NCBI GenBank assembly: GCA_034190875.2
Contig: CM067356.1
Span: forward strand, 23,790,218-23,854,217
DNA length: 64,000 nucleotides
DNA from: Urechis unicinctus
Lineage: Eukaryota > Annelida > Polychaeta > Xenopneusta > Urechidae
Direction: 5' to 3'
Part shown: positions 1-10,600 of the stretch, piece by piece
How the letters are laid out: every line of letters starts with the position of its first letter
How positions within the stretch are numbered: the stretch's first letter is position 1
Notes under the pieces: model-generated
Seen by the model: only the letters and a program-made list of their open reading frames with translations
Databases searched by the model: none
Told to the model about the DNA's origin: nothing
Translations under genes and position numbers: made by a program

Positions 1-2
1 AA

Positions 3-227
3 AATCTCAATATATTACAACGTTCACCGGCCGTATGCGCTCTGCTGGCAGTCGCGTGCCTCACGGCTTTTGTCGGTGTTATTTACACGGTGGGTAAGCT
101 TCTTCGCGCCAAGTCGAAGCGCTCAAGTCGAGCTCGACATTTCTTCATGCAGTTCGTGGCCAAGGAGCCGGGTGCCTCGTCCGGTCGTCGGTCTCATCTC
201 CTGATATCAAGCAACAGGAAGACGTAG
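3..227 (+). CDS. 3' terminal coding part of a membrane protein gene (partial)
   Basis: Frame 3 is open from the window edge to a TAG at 225-227, giving 74 residues. The stretch is clearly GC-richer than what follows, and the GC falls soon after the stop, as expected for a real coding exon in AT-rich DNA. Residues 9-31 (PAVCALLAVACLTAFVGVIY and the next three) form one hydrophobic helix. A strongly basic stretch follows (KLLRAKSKRSSRARH, residues 32-46), and the tail of about 28 residues ends in SSNRKT. By the positive-inside rule this is a membrane anchor with a short cytoplasmic C-terminus. No AG acceptor lies upstream in the visible sequence, so the exon starts outside the window. A donor-like GGTAAG occurs at 91-96, but the frame stays open and GC-rich beyond it, so I treat it as coding. 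I do not recognise the family. The hydrophobic helix is seen in the sequence; receptor or adhesion roles would be guesses. Confidence 0.6.
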   Translation, partial: NLNILQRSPAVCALLAVACLTAFVGVIYTVGKLLRAKSKRSSRARHFFMQFVAKEPGASSGRRSHLLISSNRKT

Positions 228-950
228 GAGCGATGTGATTGCTGGTGTATAGTCAATCGTTTTTCTTCTTTTTCTCATTGCAACAGAGTATGGACACCAT
301 GTAGTGCTGGGTACACGAGTTTTCTCTAGCTTTGAGGTCAATTTGATATGATCTGTTTGGTAATCGCCCTATATATAGTGTTAACTGCGACAAATATATA
401 TGCCGATCACTGCATTATGGGAGTGGTATCCCTACTCCTGACACCAATTTTGGGATGCTGCAACAGTCCAATGCATATCGATTGCATGTTGTACAATTAA
501 CCAAATATTTCTTCATTCCAATTAATTATGTATTTTATTTCAAATACTGATGGGAATCCGACACATGTTCTGTACGTCATTGCTGTGCATGTCGCATGGT
601 CAAGTGCAGGGTAAGGTCGAATGCGGGGAGATTTAAAGATGGCGTGATTTCATTATTTGACTAATGAAATGGGATGGTGATTTATATCTGTATGTGACAG
701 TAACATAATATGCAGCTGAATATAATGCAAATTCAAAGCGATTGAGATATGGTCGCTTGGTTGATTCTTTAGCGTATTTGCATAATGTCGCTTTAGATAT
801 TCTGAACTTCAAACACCTATGGTTTGCTCAGCACCTGTGTACAACCTATGTAATATACGCTGTTTTTTTCAGCGATTTATGTCATATTTACTGCTTCATT
901 TTAACTTTAAATTTGTCTTCTTCTGCCACCGTCAATTGAGGCTTTTTATT
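228..950. other. 3' flank of the first gene; probable 3' UTR then intergenic DNA
   Basis: AT-rich non-coding sequence follows the stop codon. I see no canonical AATAAA here, only AATATA-type variants near 391 and 719, so the transcript end cannot be placed. No frame in this stretch has coding character. Confidence 0.35.
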
Positions 951-3900
951 GTTACTCGTCCGCGGTTCGCCATGTAAATAGGAAGTTCTCTGGTTGTCTG
1001 ATGTCAACCTGTTGGAAGATAAGATTCTATCAGAGCCATATGCGGGTCACGAATACAAAGATAAACATTTACTCGTGGTTGTACATGTGTTCAGTAAACC
1101 CTCTGTTTATTGATTCTAGGTCCCCGTCCAGAGCCTCAATCAATACCAGTAAACAAACCCCATAGCTGTCATTCAAGTCGATGTGTAATATCACCGGGTT
1201 TTCCCAGTCAGGCCCCAGTCATAGGAACATACCGTATTTGCTGAAGCCCCTAGGCTTCATATGTACAGTACACACAACGGGCGGATGGTGTTTACTACAT
1301 CCGGGCCACCCACTCCTTGCCATCTCAATCAGTATACACTGTATATGTTCAGAATAGCCCACAAACTAGGAATAAGTCACGAGAACAACGCAACAGATGA
1401 ATACACCTCATTCATTATTAACAATGCTTTCATAGCTGCACTTAGAGTGACGAGTTGCCGTTGTGGGCTTTATAACATCCATTACGCGTGGTAATTGATT
1501 GGTGTCGACGCTTGAATAACTCCCATGTTTGAATAATGGGTCCTGCTTTTGGCGGGTGCAAATGGACATCAAAACCATAAGCAACACGGTTTGTGAAATC
1601 GCACGTCGGCTCGTTTTCAACACATGGAAAAATTCAACTATGAGACGACGCAGGACAAAATCGTGCATCTTTCGCACCAACGATTCTGTACAAGTTAATG
1701 TTGCTGGTTCGACGCAAATAAATCTAAGAAGTATTCGTGTCGTTCTGCAACTAAAAGCCTTTTAAAACTAAACTCGAACGGAAGACGTTAAGATATGCAT
1801 AACAAATGAATGCTCTCAGTAGGAGACCTAAACTCTTCTTAATCTGTTTAAATGTTATATCCTTATTCAGGCAAAGTAATATGACATTTAAATGCCAATC
1901 ATAAACTCCTTCCATCGATAGTGAATATGGCCAGTTAGAAACCTTTTGAACATAATACCTCTCCCGAATGATTGATTTTGTGTGCAGAACTTCTCAAATA
2001 GCCAGTAACCTTTGTTTATCAAAAATATGTACAAACAAGGAAGTTTATAGATGTATAGTCTTTACAACATGAGGATAAGATTGTCTGTCGACTCATATGC
2101 TGATAATAATCCCAGCAGACAAACTTGCTTCTGGAAATCCTGTACCGAGTAGATGTATGTCAACCGGACAGTCAAATTAAGTCCTCGATTTCCTGTAGCA
2201 TGAATATGTACATTCGTTTAGTTCTCTAATTCCCTAGGTCTCAAAATGGACCTAGAAGGGGCATGCTTGGAAGAGCAGCAATGCAATCGACAACGAATAC
2301 TATATCAAGTGGCAACAAAACTGCGTGTCAGATTCCAAATATGACGCCGCGCAAAAGCTTTGAAAGTGTCATCAAGACACAAAACCATGGCGTAGGAACG
2401 AATAGCAATGTCTGCAATTGAAGAATAAGGATAAAATGGCGCTGGCAATGGGAAACAGATCAGAGATGGATAATTCTCCATGCTGCAGTCATTCATCCTG
2501 AAGGGTTTTGATAACGGGTTTTGATAACGCAACTATCAATAGGCGTCTTTTAAAAACATTCAGTTGCGGTATTGGTATTAGTGTGATTGTTGCTTCACAC
2601 AACGAATGAAAGAAGACCACTCCCTCTAGTTAAAGGAATTCTCCACTTTTGAATGGTTTGGTTATTTATATTATTCGAACTGGTAGTCTGTCCAGAGTCT
2701 CAATATGAATGCCACAACAGCATAATGTAGCATTGCTGTGAGGTCGTATATAAGCGATATATTAAAGAATTGGATATTCTAAATCAAACACAGCACTGCG
2801 AGCAAAACGCAGTGGACGTACAAGAGAACAATGCGACGGCGAAAGTGACTTTTATTATTGATGATGTTGTCTTGGCTGCATACATATTTATTAGCCATCA
2901 TGGTAAGCGACATAACCCTCCATCGAGCTCAAGGCTATGAAAGCCCAGTGTCCATGACTACTATGTTCTGAATAAAGTTGTACAAAGAAAGACAGCACAT
3001 ACAGTGACGGTAATCGAAGTAACAACTTGCCGTTATCAGCAATAGCGTCAGTGTAATATTTTGTGCTGTATTCGACATAAGAACTACAAATAATTAAGTA
3101 ACACCAGTCCAAACCAATATCCATATGTGAAGGTCAAGGAACGCGTGGCTTTCACTGAGAACAGATCTCAAGGTTAAGTGTTTGCCGTTGTGTGCTTGCG
3201 TTCGGTTACGCGAATGTTTTCCATGACCTTTGCTGTTGCAACTTAATTTTTAGCTTTAGACCACGAGTGGATTTATGTTTACTAATCTTTCATACGATTT
3301 GGAACTTTTGTTGTTATAATACAGTAATTATTGTTAATAAAACATTCATTTTGCAAGTTTTGGCGAAATATTAGGCATCTAGATGTACCTGTCGTTGCGT
3401 TGTTTGGCTCGCTTTTAAGCCTCAAGTGACTTATCGTTCTAAAATCAAAGGAACTTTCCAACGCTGAGGTATATATTACGGCACCTGGGGAAGGCAAAAT
3501 CACAATATCCTAGTTAATAATGTATTTCACATATTCATTAAGCACATCATTGAATGACAAAACTGCGCAAAGCATTCCAGGGCACATTCGATATACCCTG
3601 AGGCAATTTCTGCTAAAAGTCCATGGAGACAGTTTTTTTTTTGCTGGCATTGAATAAAAATCCCTACCATCATCGTCAGGTCTGCTGCAGTATCCGTCCA
3701 GAAGTGACATCTTTATGATTATTCTCTTCAGCAAAGTAATAAGTCTCTGAAATGTGCTATGAAAAATAACGGTGTCAGTCTATGCACATAGTGTTCAGTT
3801 TTAGATACTTGTCGTGAGAGTAGCAAGTGAATAGAGCACAGATTGCAATATCAACAGAGAGAATGAATGAATGAAATTTATTCCAGAATAATACAACATA

Positions 3901-4925
3901 GGAATGATGCGGATAAAGAAGACAGGTAACGAATGGAAGAAGAAAAGACAGTCTGCTTTGCACTGACGGACCGCCATACTACAAAATATTATCAAAGTAC
4001 TTTACACTAATTGAATGCTAAGAAACATTAAAATATATATTGACATGCAGAAATACAACAATGATAATCCTTCCACCTCAACTCCAGAAATTATAAAGAT
4101 TTAAAAATGTAAACAAACACATTTCCAATACAATGGGAACAAACATTCATCCGATGAAATGACCTATTTATAGCCTATATGAAACGACCATCTATTGTCT
4201 ATTTATCGCAAGGGCAAATGAGGAAAGTGTTTCTTAATGTTTTAGTTGAAGCTGTCTACTATTGACAGTTAGCATAGCAGTGCCTCAGCATGGCATCTTG
4301 AAAGGCCAAAGCATTACTTGTGGTTGACCTGCGGTAACGATTAATTTTACGGCCATGAATATAGTTTGGGTTATTCTAGCTATTGAAGCATAAATGCATG
4401 ATGCATATAGCAAGACTGATAAAGCCGAGGTCTGTAGGTTTATGATCCATACAATTATTGTTCCAACCGACCATTTTACAATCAAAAACACTAGAAGATA
4501 TGTTCCACTTTTAGGACAAATCCAATTAACTTATACTGCTATTTTATGTGAAATAATCCAATATATCCATACATATCCTAAGCTGTTTCTGTGGATCATT
4601 TTGGGTGTTTCTATGCGTTGGGTAATCAATTAGCACACCAAACATAGCTCTGATTCTATGACACAATAATAATTCCATTGCCGATTTCCCTTCCTTCGCA
4701 AAAGGCAATGAAAATAAATGTTATATTTTCGTCGTCAACCACATGACCAATTAGCATGGTTGGATGACAACTTTTCTTGAAGCTAGTACTTGTATGCAAT
4801 TCATGCCATGTGCGGTGCTTTACTTTAAAACGGGCGTGTTTCTTATGAAAGGCCCCATTTGAAGAACAAGACAATGTGCAACATTAGTTATGTTGTTTGT
4901 TGTAATTGCTATGGTTTCGTTATTA
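951..4925 (+). repeat. Array copy C1 of the long complex repeat
   Basis: Non-coding sequence whose blocks recur in later copies in the same order. The block around 1,327 (CAATCAGTATACACTG) recurs at 9,293. The block at 2,310-2,480 recurs at 18,345-18,500. The block at 2,775-2,910 (a 'gatgatgttgt ... ggctgcatacatatt' core) recurs at 10,505, 16,020, 22,325 and 29,835. The block at 3,015-3,060 recurs at 22,590. The block at 4,620-4,790 recurs at 12,425, 20,840, 36,480 and 52,315. Identity looks like 60-75%, with many indels. None of these blocks keeps an open frame between copies, so they are not evidently coding. The trailing block of C1 lies at 7,530-7,620, beyond an inserted cluster. The gaps between landmarks hold nothing I recognise apart from the LINE-tail-like piece at 3.86 kb. 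Confidence 0.6.
3856..4010 (-). mobile_element. Possible 3' tail of a non-LTR retrotransposon
   Basis: Reversed, the segment ends in GAATAAATTTCATTCATTC, a poly(A)-signal-like hexamer followed by ATTC/TTCA tandem units. This resembles the short-repeat 3' ends of CR1/L2-type LINEs and the SINEs that share their tails. The 150 bases before it (in minus orientation) are not recognisable. No coding part is attached and no target-site duplication is clear. Confidence 0.25.
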
Positions 4926-4929
4926 TGTT

Positions 4930-5430
4930 TATGTTGTTTTTTTTTCCTTTAGTCAAGGTTTTTCGGGCTTTTCTCCGGAACGGCTAAACATATCAACATG
5001 AAATTTTGGGGAATGATAGATCAAGTTGAGACTACCGATCCAGTTTCACGCGCATTGGAGGCTTATGGGATCGATTTTTCGTCGATTTTTCTCCCCATTT
5101 TCTGTAACTATCCATCCTCCATAACTACTGCAGTTACGAACATATGGTTGTAACAAGCAATTATCGTAGCATGGAATAGGCGAAAAAAATACTTGTTTTC
5201 ACCTTTTTTACTTTGTATAATGACATGTATTTTTGAGTACCTATCGCGATTTTTGCTACGAGTTCTCTCCTCGCTGATATCTCTGAAACGGCTGTATTTA
5301 CGCACATGAAATTTTGTCAGTATTTAGAACAGCCTCGTGATAATGATTGTAACTGATTTTTACCATTCACAGTAACAAAAAAACCGTAAAAAGGACGATT
5401 AGTTTCAAGGTTTTTACTGCAGCAGCTTAG
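4930..5430. repeat. Interspersed repeat with two internal related motifs
   Basis: Two segments about 300 bp apart resemble each other: 4,961-5,011 (GGAACGGCTAAACATATCAA then CATGAAATTTTGGGG) and 5,263-5,318 (GAAACGGCTGTATTTACGCA then CATGAAATTTTGTC). Both have the shape 'aacggct-nnn-acatgaaatttt'. The stretch is absent from the equivalent place in copies C2 and C4, so it is probably an insertion in C1. There is no coding frame of note. The family is unknown to me; a non-autonomous DNA transposon or satellite-like element is possible. Confidence 0.4.
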
Positions 5431-6136
5431 CGGCAGGCTAACAGCAGGTGCTGTTTAAGTAGGCCAAACCTTACGTAATCGACCAGAGGCCTTGGCTGGG
5501 TTTGCATTGACTTGGGTAGGGGGTCATGTCAAAACAGGCTAAAACGTAATCGACCATGTTAAACTTTCGTCGGCTCACTGGCAAAGGGGTCATGTCAAAA
5601 CATCTAAGCGGACTTATAATAGTGCGCGTTACCAGCTCTTCTCGGTCCACTGTCTTTTTGTCTCAGCGACATGCACTTCCCAATCAATCAAAGCGGGTAT
5701 ATATACACAAACGCACATGCACGCACACTTATATATGTATACACACAGGCGCTCGGTTTTCGATGCAAAGCGCCGAGCCGCTATCTATAAATCATATAAT
5801 ATAAGTGTGTGTGTATATATACGTATATATATATATATAATTATATATATAGCTTACATAGTGCGCATATATATATACATATATATATATACAGCTAAAC
5901 ATAAATATTTATATATAAATATATGTGGTATATATTGTTGGGTGCTTACTTTGGCTGGCTTTAAGGGGATGTCAAAACAGGCCTACGTAATCAATGCGTC
6001 ATGTAAATCTTATAATAGTGCGCGTTACCAGCTCCTCTCGGTCCTGTATATACTGTCTTATAATCACATTATATATATATCCACACCAATACATATATAT
6101 GTGTATATTTATAAGTGTGTGTGTTTATATACGTAG

Positions 6137-6172
<36 letters not shown>

Positions 6173-6392
6173 GATATATATATACATATATATATATAGA
6201 TATACAGATTTTTATATACATATATATACATATATAGACATATATAGTATACATAATATATACATATATAATAGCTATATATAAAATATAGCATGTATAC
6301 ATGGCTTCGTAATCGGGTCATCAAAATAAATACGTATATAGGGGCATTCATATTATATATTGCTTTATGTCTACAAGTGGGCATATACAATA

Positions 6393-6427
<35 letters not shown>

Positions 6428-6435
6428 ATATATAT

Positions 6436-6473
6436 AAGAGAGAGAGAGAGAGAGAGAGAAGAGAGAGAGAGAT
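6436..6473. repeat. (GA)n microsatellite
   Basis: An almost pure GA dinucleotide run of about 38 bases with one AA interruption, inside the TA-rich cluster. Confidence 0.9.
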
Positions 6474-6510
6474 ACCCTTCCTTCGTATATATACATATAT
6501 ATATGTATAT

Positions 6511-6638
6511 ATTCATATATATTTGTTTAGAGATAATATTGTTTGTGGTATATTGTTGGTACCGTATTGCTGGTCGTCCAGGCTTGTGTTGGAAGACATG
6601 CCGTTGGCGCAACATATATATAAATAAAAAATAAAATA

Positions 6639-6731
<93 letters not shown>

Positions 6732-6826
6732 TGTATATTTTGTTTTAATATTGTTTGTGTTATATTGTTGGTACCGTATTGCTGGTCGTCCAGGCTTGCC
6801 GTTGGAAGACATGCCGTTGGCGCTTG
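6511..6826 (+). repeat. Direct repeat pair of about 100 bp flanking a (TA)n array
   Basis: 6,511-6,612 and 6,727-6,826 are close copies: each starts ATTCAT(A/G)TATATTT, continues through TATATTGTTGGTACCGTATT, and ends with GACATGCCGTTGGCG. Between them lies a pure (TA)n run at about 6,640-6,729. The second copy has GCCGTTGGAAG where the first has TGTTGGAAG. This looks like a tandem duplication later separated by microsatellite growth. Confidence 0.75.
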
Positions 6827-6954
6827 TGCCAACTCAAAGAAGTCCAAAACTTACGTAATCGACCAGTAACGTGGGTGTGTGTGTTTGTGTGCATCGAAAC
6901 ATATTCGTATTTAGCAACTAGGCTATGTACGACTACAATTGAGTAAATTACTCT

Positions 6955-7133
6955 AAACTGGTCACTGCTACGGAGCACGTCGTCCTCAAAGGATCTTTTA
7001 CATCCCTTTAAAGATGTGACCACCATTTGTACGTGATCATCCGAGTCACGAGTCAGGTTGTCACACCTTGGAGTCGAACCCACAGCCTGTGGATCAAAAG
7101 GCAAAGCAGTAAACCACCAAGCCACTGAGACCG
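6955..7133 (-). mobile_element. tRNA-derived SINE
   Basis: On the minus strand the 5' end reads like a degenerate tRNA. An A-box-like TGGCTTGGTGG is followed about 45 bases later by the B box GGGTTCGACTCC, the expected internal RNA polymerase III promoter layout. A non-tRNA body follows, including GTAAAAGATCCTTTGAGGAC, and runs towards 6,955. The tRNA part could not fold as a functional tRNA, so this is a SINE rather than a gene. The 3' end and target-site duplications are not clear. It sits at the right of the composite cluster, next to another copy of the GTCATGTCAAAACA module. Confidence 0.7.
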
Positions 7134-7529
7134 TCTTAGTGCCATTCCCTCGGCTTTGTATTGACTTGGTTAAGGGGTCATGTCAAAACATCTGCTAATG
7201 GGTCATATCAAAACATCTAAGGGGCTGCAGCTTGTGACATCTATCGAAAAATAGTGCGCGTTACCAACTCCCCTCGCTGACATCTATCGTAAACGTGTGC
7301 TGCGCATAGGGTTTCTTAACAAGGCGCAATCACAGACCCGATTGCTTGCCATTGGAAGACATGCCGATGGCGTGCCTGCCGAATCTAGTTCTTGTAGTTT
7401 TGAGAGCAATTTAATTCCTTCAAAATTTAGTTGGATTATTCTGTGATTCAGCTGGAATAACCACTTAGTGTGTTCCTTGAGACGTGGGTACGTAGTGGCT
7501 CATAAGTGACTATAAGTTCTTTACCTTAA

Positions 7530-7625
7530 CATTGATAATTATGCTTCAAGTGATTCATTGCAACAATCACTGATACACGTTTGTTCAGAATGCGGGTTAT
7601 TTTCCAAAAGTGACAGAGCAAAAGT
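7530..7625 (+). repeat. Trailing landmark block of array copy C1
   Basis: The phrase 'gattcattgcaacaatcact' followed by a TTTGTTCAGAATG-like stretch matches the block 'gattcatttcaacaatcgct' at 13,153 and 17,742, a looser match near 21,630, and another at 32,908. It marks the end of the C1 unit after the 4.9-7.4 kb insertions. Confidence 0.5.
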
Positions 7626-10600
7626 CTAATATTGTGCTTAAATATACTGTTGAAAAGCTATATTTGTTTTATAGCACATCGATGGTAGTTGGTGATGATT
7701 GCCAAACAATTTGATGATTGTTTGTGATAGGGCAAAACGAGTTAGCCATTGTGGATGCATGATGTGAGTGCGTGTTTGTTTTGGGTTGTTTTGCTTTTTG
7801 GCAAGCTGCTGAGTTATCAACGACACGTGGCCCGGTACTTCTAGATGTACATCAAATTAACGTATGATACAAATGCAATATATTTGTAATGGCTCTAGCA
7901 TATTGCTAACAGGTTTCTTGCATGTTTAATAATACGTCGTTTTTTGGATAACGTTATTGTTATTTTTATTGTCCAATATCATCGTTTTGTGGGCTGCAAC
8001 AAAAACTACGAACACCAGATGGGTTAAAATGGCTCTGCGCTGCGATTGCCTCATTGCTGACTGATTGCTGGGATAAAGGTCATGTGAGCTACGTTTGACG
8101 TTGGGAGATCTGTGTTTAACGTTACGTTGTAGCTTACAGCAATGCCGGCTTTAGAAGGAGTACATGTGGGGATGATTGCTTTACATCACAATTAAGGGAC
8201 CAGAGAAGATTTGTTTACGTCAGCTTTATGGGTGCTTGGTAATCTTTAGGCAAAGAGCATCTTTGCATCAAACCAACAGATATAAATCAGTAGATATTGA
8301 AATATTTCATGGTAATGACTTAAAAACATCTGAGAGGTTGATATCAATAGCGCAACGTGTTTGGCGAATGTGAGTGTGATATTTGCATTTCACGTGGCTT
8401 ACACAAGAGGCTGCCGTGAACACATGTTATTAATGACTATATAAAGGGTGGCTTATCGTCTCTATGCATAACTTAACTAACTCTGGTAAAATAATAGGAA
8501 CACACTCATACCACACCTATCTACCAAGTGATGATGCCACAACGCATAAACTTCACTATATTTATATTCAGGTTTACGAGATACTGTTTGTGAGTGGCAA
8601 GAATTAGTAACTTGCATTGTCAAGTTGCAGACTTGAGTAACATTAATGATATTTACTGATTCACTTGGTGACATAAATATATCCTAAGATTGTATCATCA
8701 CGGGCAGATACACAGATTAAAATATGGATGTGGATGTGCATCAAGATATCCCATATGTAAAGGATTGGTCGGCAGCCACATGGCAAAGCATCCTCTTCGG
8801 CGACTTTGTGAAATGATTACCAGTTGTGAAATCATCGGCAAACAATACGCCGTCGCCGATGCCTGGCTTACGATAGGCAATTTGTCAACGTTGCAATATT
8901 GAATGGATAATTTTCCTCGGCAGTATTCGATTGTTTGCCATGTAAATGATAACTTCCTCGCTGGTCTAACGTTTAGTTGCTTGTAGGAAGCGTTATTGTG
9001 ATCATAAGAAAAAAGGTCACTGGATGTTCATACAAAGCCAGACATTTGCCCATCAGTGAGGCCTCTGCTTTTTTTTTCTGGTTTCTCAATCAATAAACGC
9101 AGACACACACCATAGATATAATTCTACAAGTAGAGTTTTGATAATCCCAGATTAACCCAGTTAGACTCTAGCTATATAACATGCAGCATCTGCTGAATTT
9201 TCCATGCTTCATGCTTCATATTAACAATGCACAGAACAATGCACACAACAATCGGATGATGTATACTGCATCCTGAGCCGGACCACCCCTCAATCAGTAT
9301 ACACTGCATATGAGCGGAATTGCCAGCAAACCAGGACCTATTAACGCGATCAACATGCCGAGTGAATACTCCTCATTAATTATGAACTACCCCTTTCCTA
9401 ACAATTTGTAGGATAGTAACTTCGCATCTTCGTCTACCTATATAATCATGTAGCTAAATATGCGGTACATAATATTTGAATATGTTTGCGTAAAATGGTA
9501 CAATTAAACATCAATCAGTCGGTAAGAATTTAAAAATCGATAATTGATCTTTTTGTTCTGCTCAAGCTGCACAATTAATTGCTCTGACTTCAAGTCTTAT
9601 CATGATTGTAATCAGTTAAATTATGATATGCGTTTGCAATATTGTTGCCTGACTTACTGCTTGCTGTAACCACATTTCTCACATACGACTCCCCTCTATC
9701 AAAATCATCACTGAATAAAGCAAGTTGAGGCATTTGGAATTGACTATCTCTTATGAATCAGTGACGTGCCAAGCTGCCCAAGCTGCCCAAGTGAAATCTT
9801 GTAGTAAATCATACAGTTATTCCAATACTTAGACGATGCCTGAAGTGTAGAACTGACAAAATTATTTTTGATGTGCCATAATGCATGGGAGTTGAAGATA
9901 AATCTTTAGCAAGTGCTTTTATATACACGTGGCAATATGAGCTCGGGGTAAGGAGACTGTAATTAGCGTGTGTACATTTTTTATTGTATCGTGTATTGCG
10001 CTCAATGCAAACCAAAGGAAAAGTTTAGATACATAAATTGATGCTTTGGAATTATAATATTAATTGTTAAGGAATATTTGAATGATGTACGCATTGTTAA
10101 CCACCTCGATAAACGTGAAACACGTTATGCGGAGGTAAGCATTGCGGTGCTGCGTCAAAGAAGGCTTCATTAGTACCATTTGGAAGGCTGAATGCATTCA
10201 CTTACATACCGACCGCTTTGAATTACACACAATACGCGATTAATGATAGATGAAACAAAACATTTCTGAACAAACGCTGCGTATCTTCCTCACATGTTTA
10301 CGGTCAACGGAAAGAGCCAAATAAAAGCTGTTTGGGGTTTATTGTGCCCACCCTCTTTTGGTTAAGCAAACAAAGGCTCCCTGAAGCGTAGTTCTATATT
10401 GGTACAGCTCCCAAAATGACCTAAAGATGCACTGCATAATTAATGCGACCAAAAGTATTGTAGAGTCCTAAAGACCAGGTCAAAGTCTCGTGTAAACAAT
10501 ATGAACAACAACTGGTTATTGTAAATTAAACTGATTTGCTGCCCCTAAACCACAGAAAATATACAAGAAAACAACACAGAAAGCAAAACATTTTCCTATT

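Larger units (their letters stand above)
5431..7380. repeat. Composite cluster of short repeated modules and microsatellites
   Basis: A module containing GGGGTCATGTCAAAACA and TAGTGCGCGTTACCA occurs at about 5,510-5,650, 5,960-6,045 (shorter) and 7,150-7,280. A phrase like TTACGTAATCGACCAG recurs at 5,470, 5,550 and 6,852. A second module (GGTACCGTATTGCTGGTCGT, then GGAAGACATGCCGTTGGCG) occurs at 6,557-6,610 and 6,768-6,820, with a remnant at 7,350. Between the modules lie TA-, GA- and TATAC-type simple repeats. Apparent long frames here are translations of (TA)n. The cluster separates the body of C1 from its trailing block at 7.53 kb, so it looks like a nest of insertions. I see no gene. Confidence 0.55.

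Noticed and set aside
91-96. Possible splice donor GGTAAG inside the first coding segment
   Set aside because: The frame continues with coding-like GC content through a basic juxtamembrane stretch to a stop at 227, which is better explained as exon.
5717-6847. Several 100-200 codon frames rich in Ile-Tyr on both strands
   Set aside because: Translations of (TA)n and TATAC simple repeats in the composite cluster.
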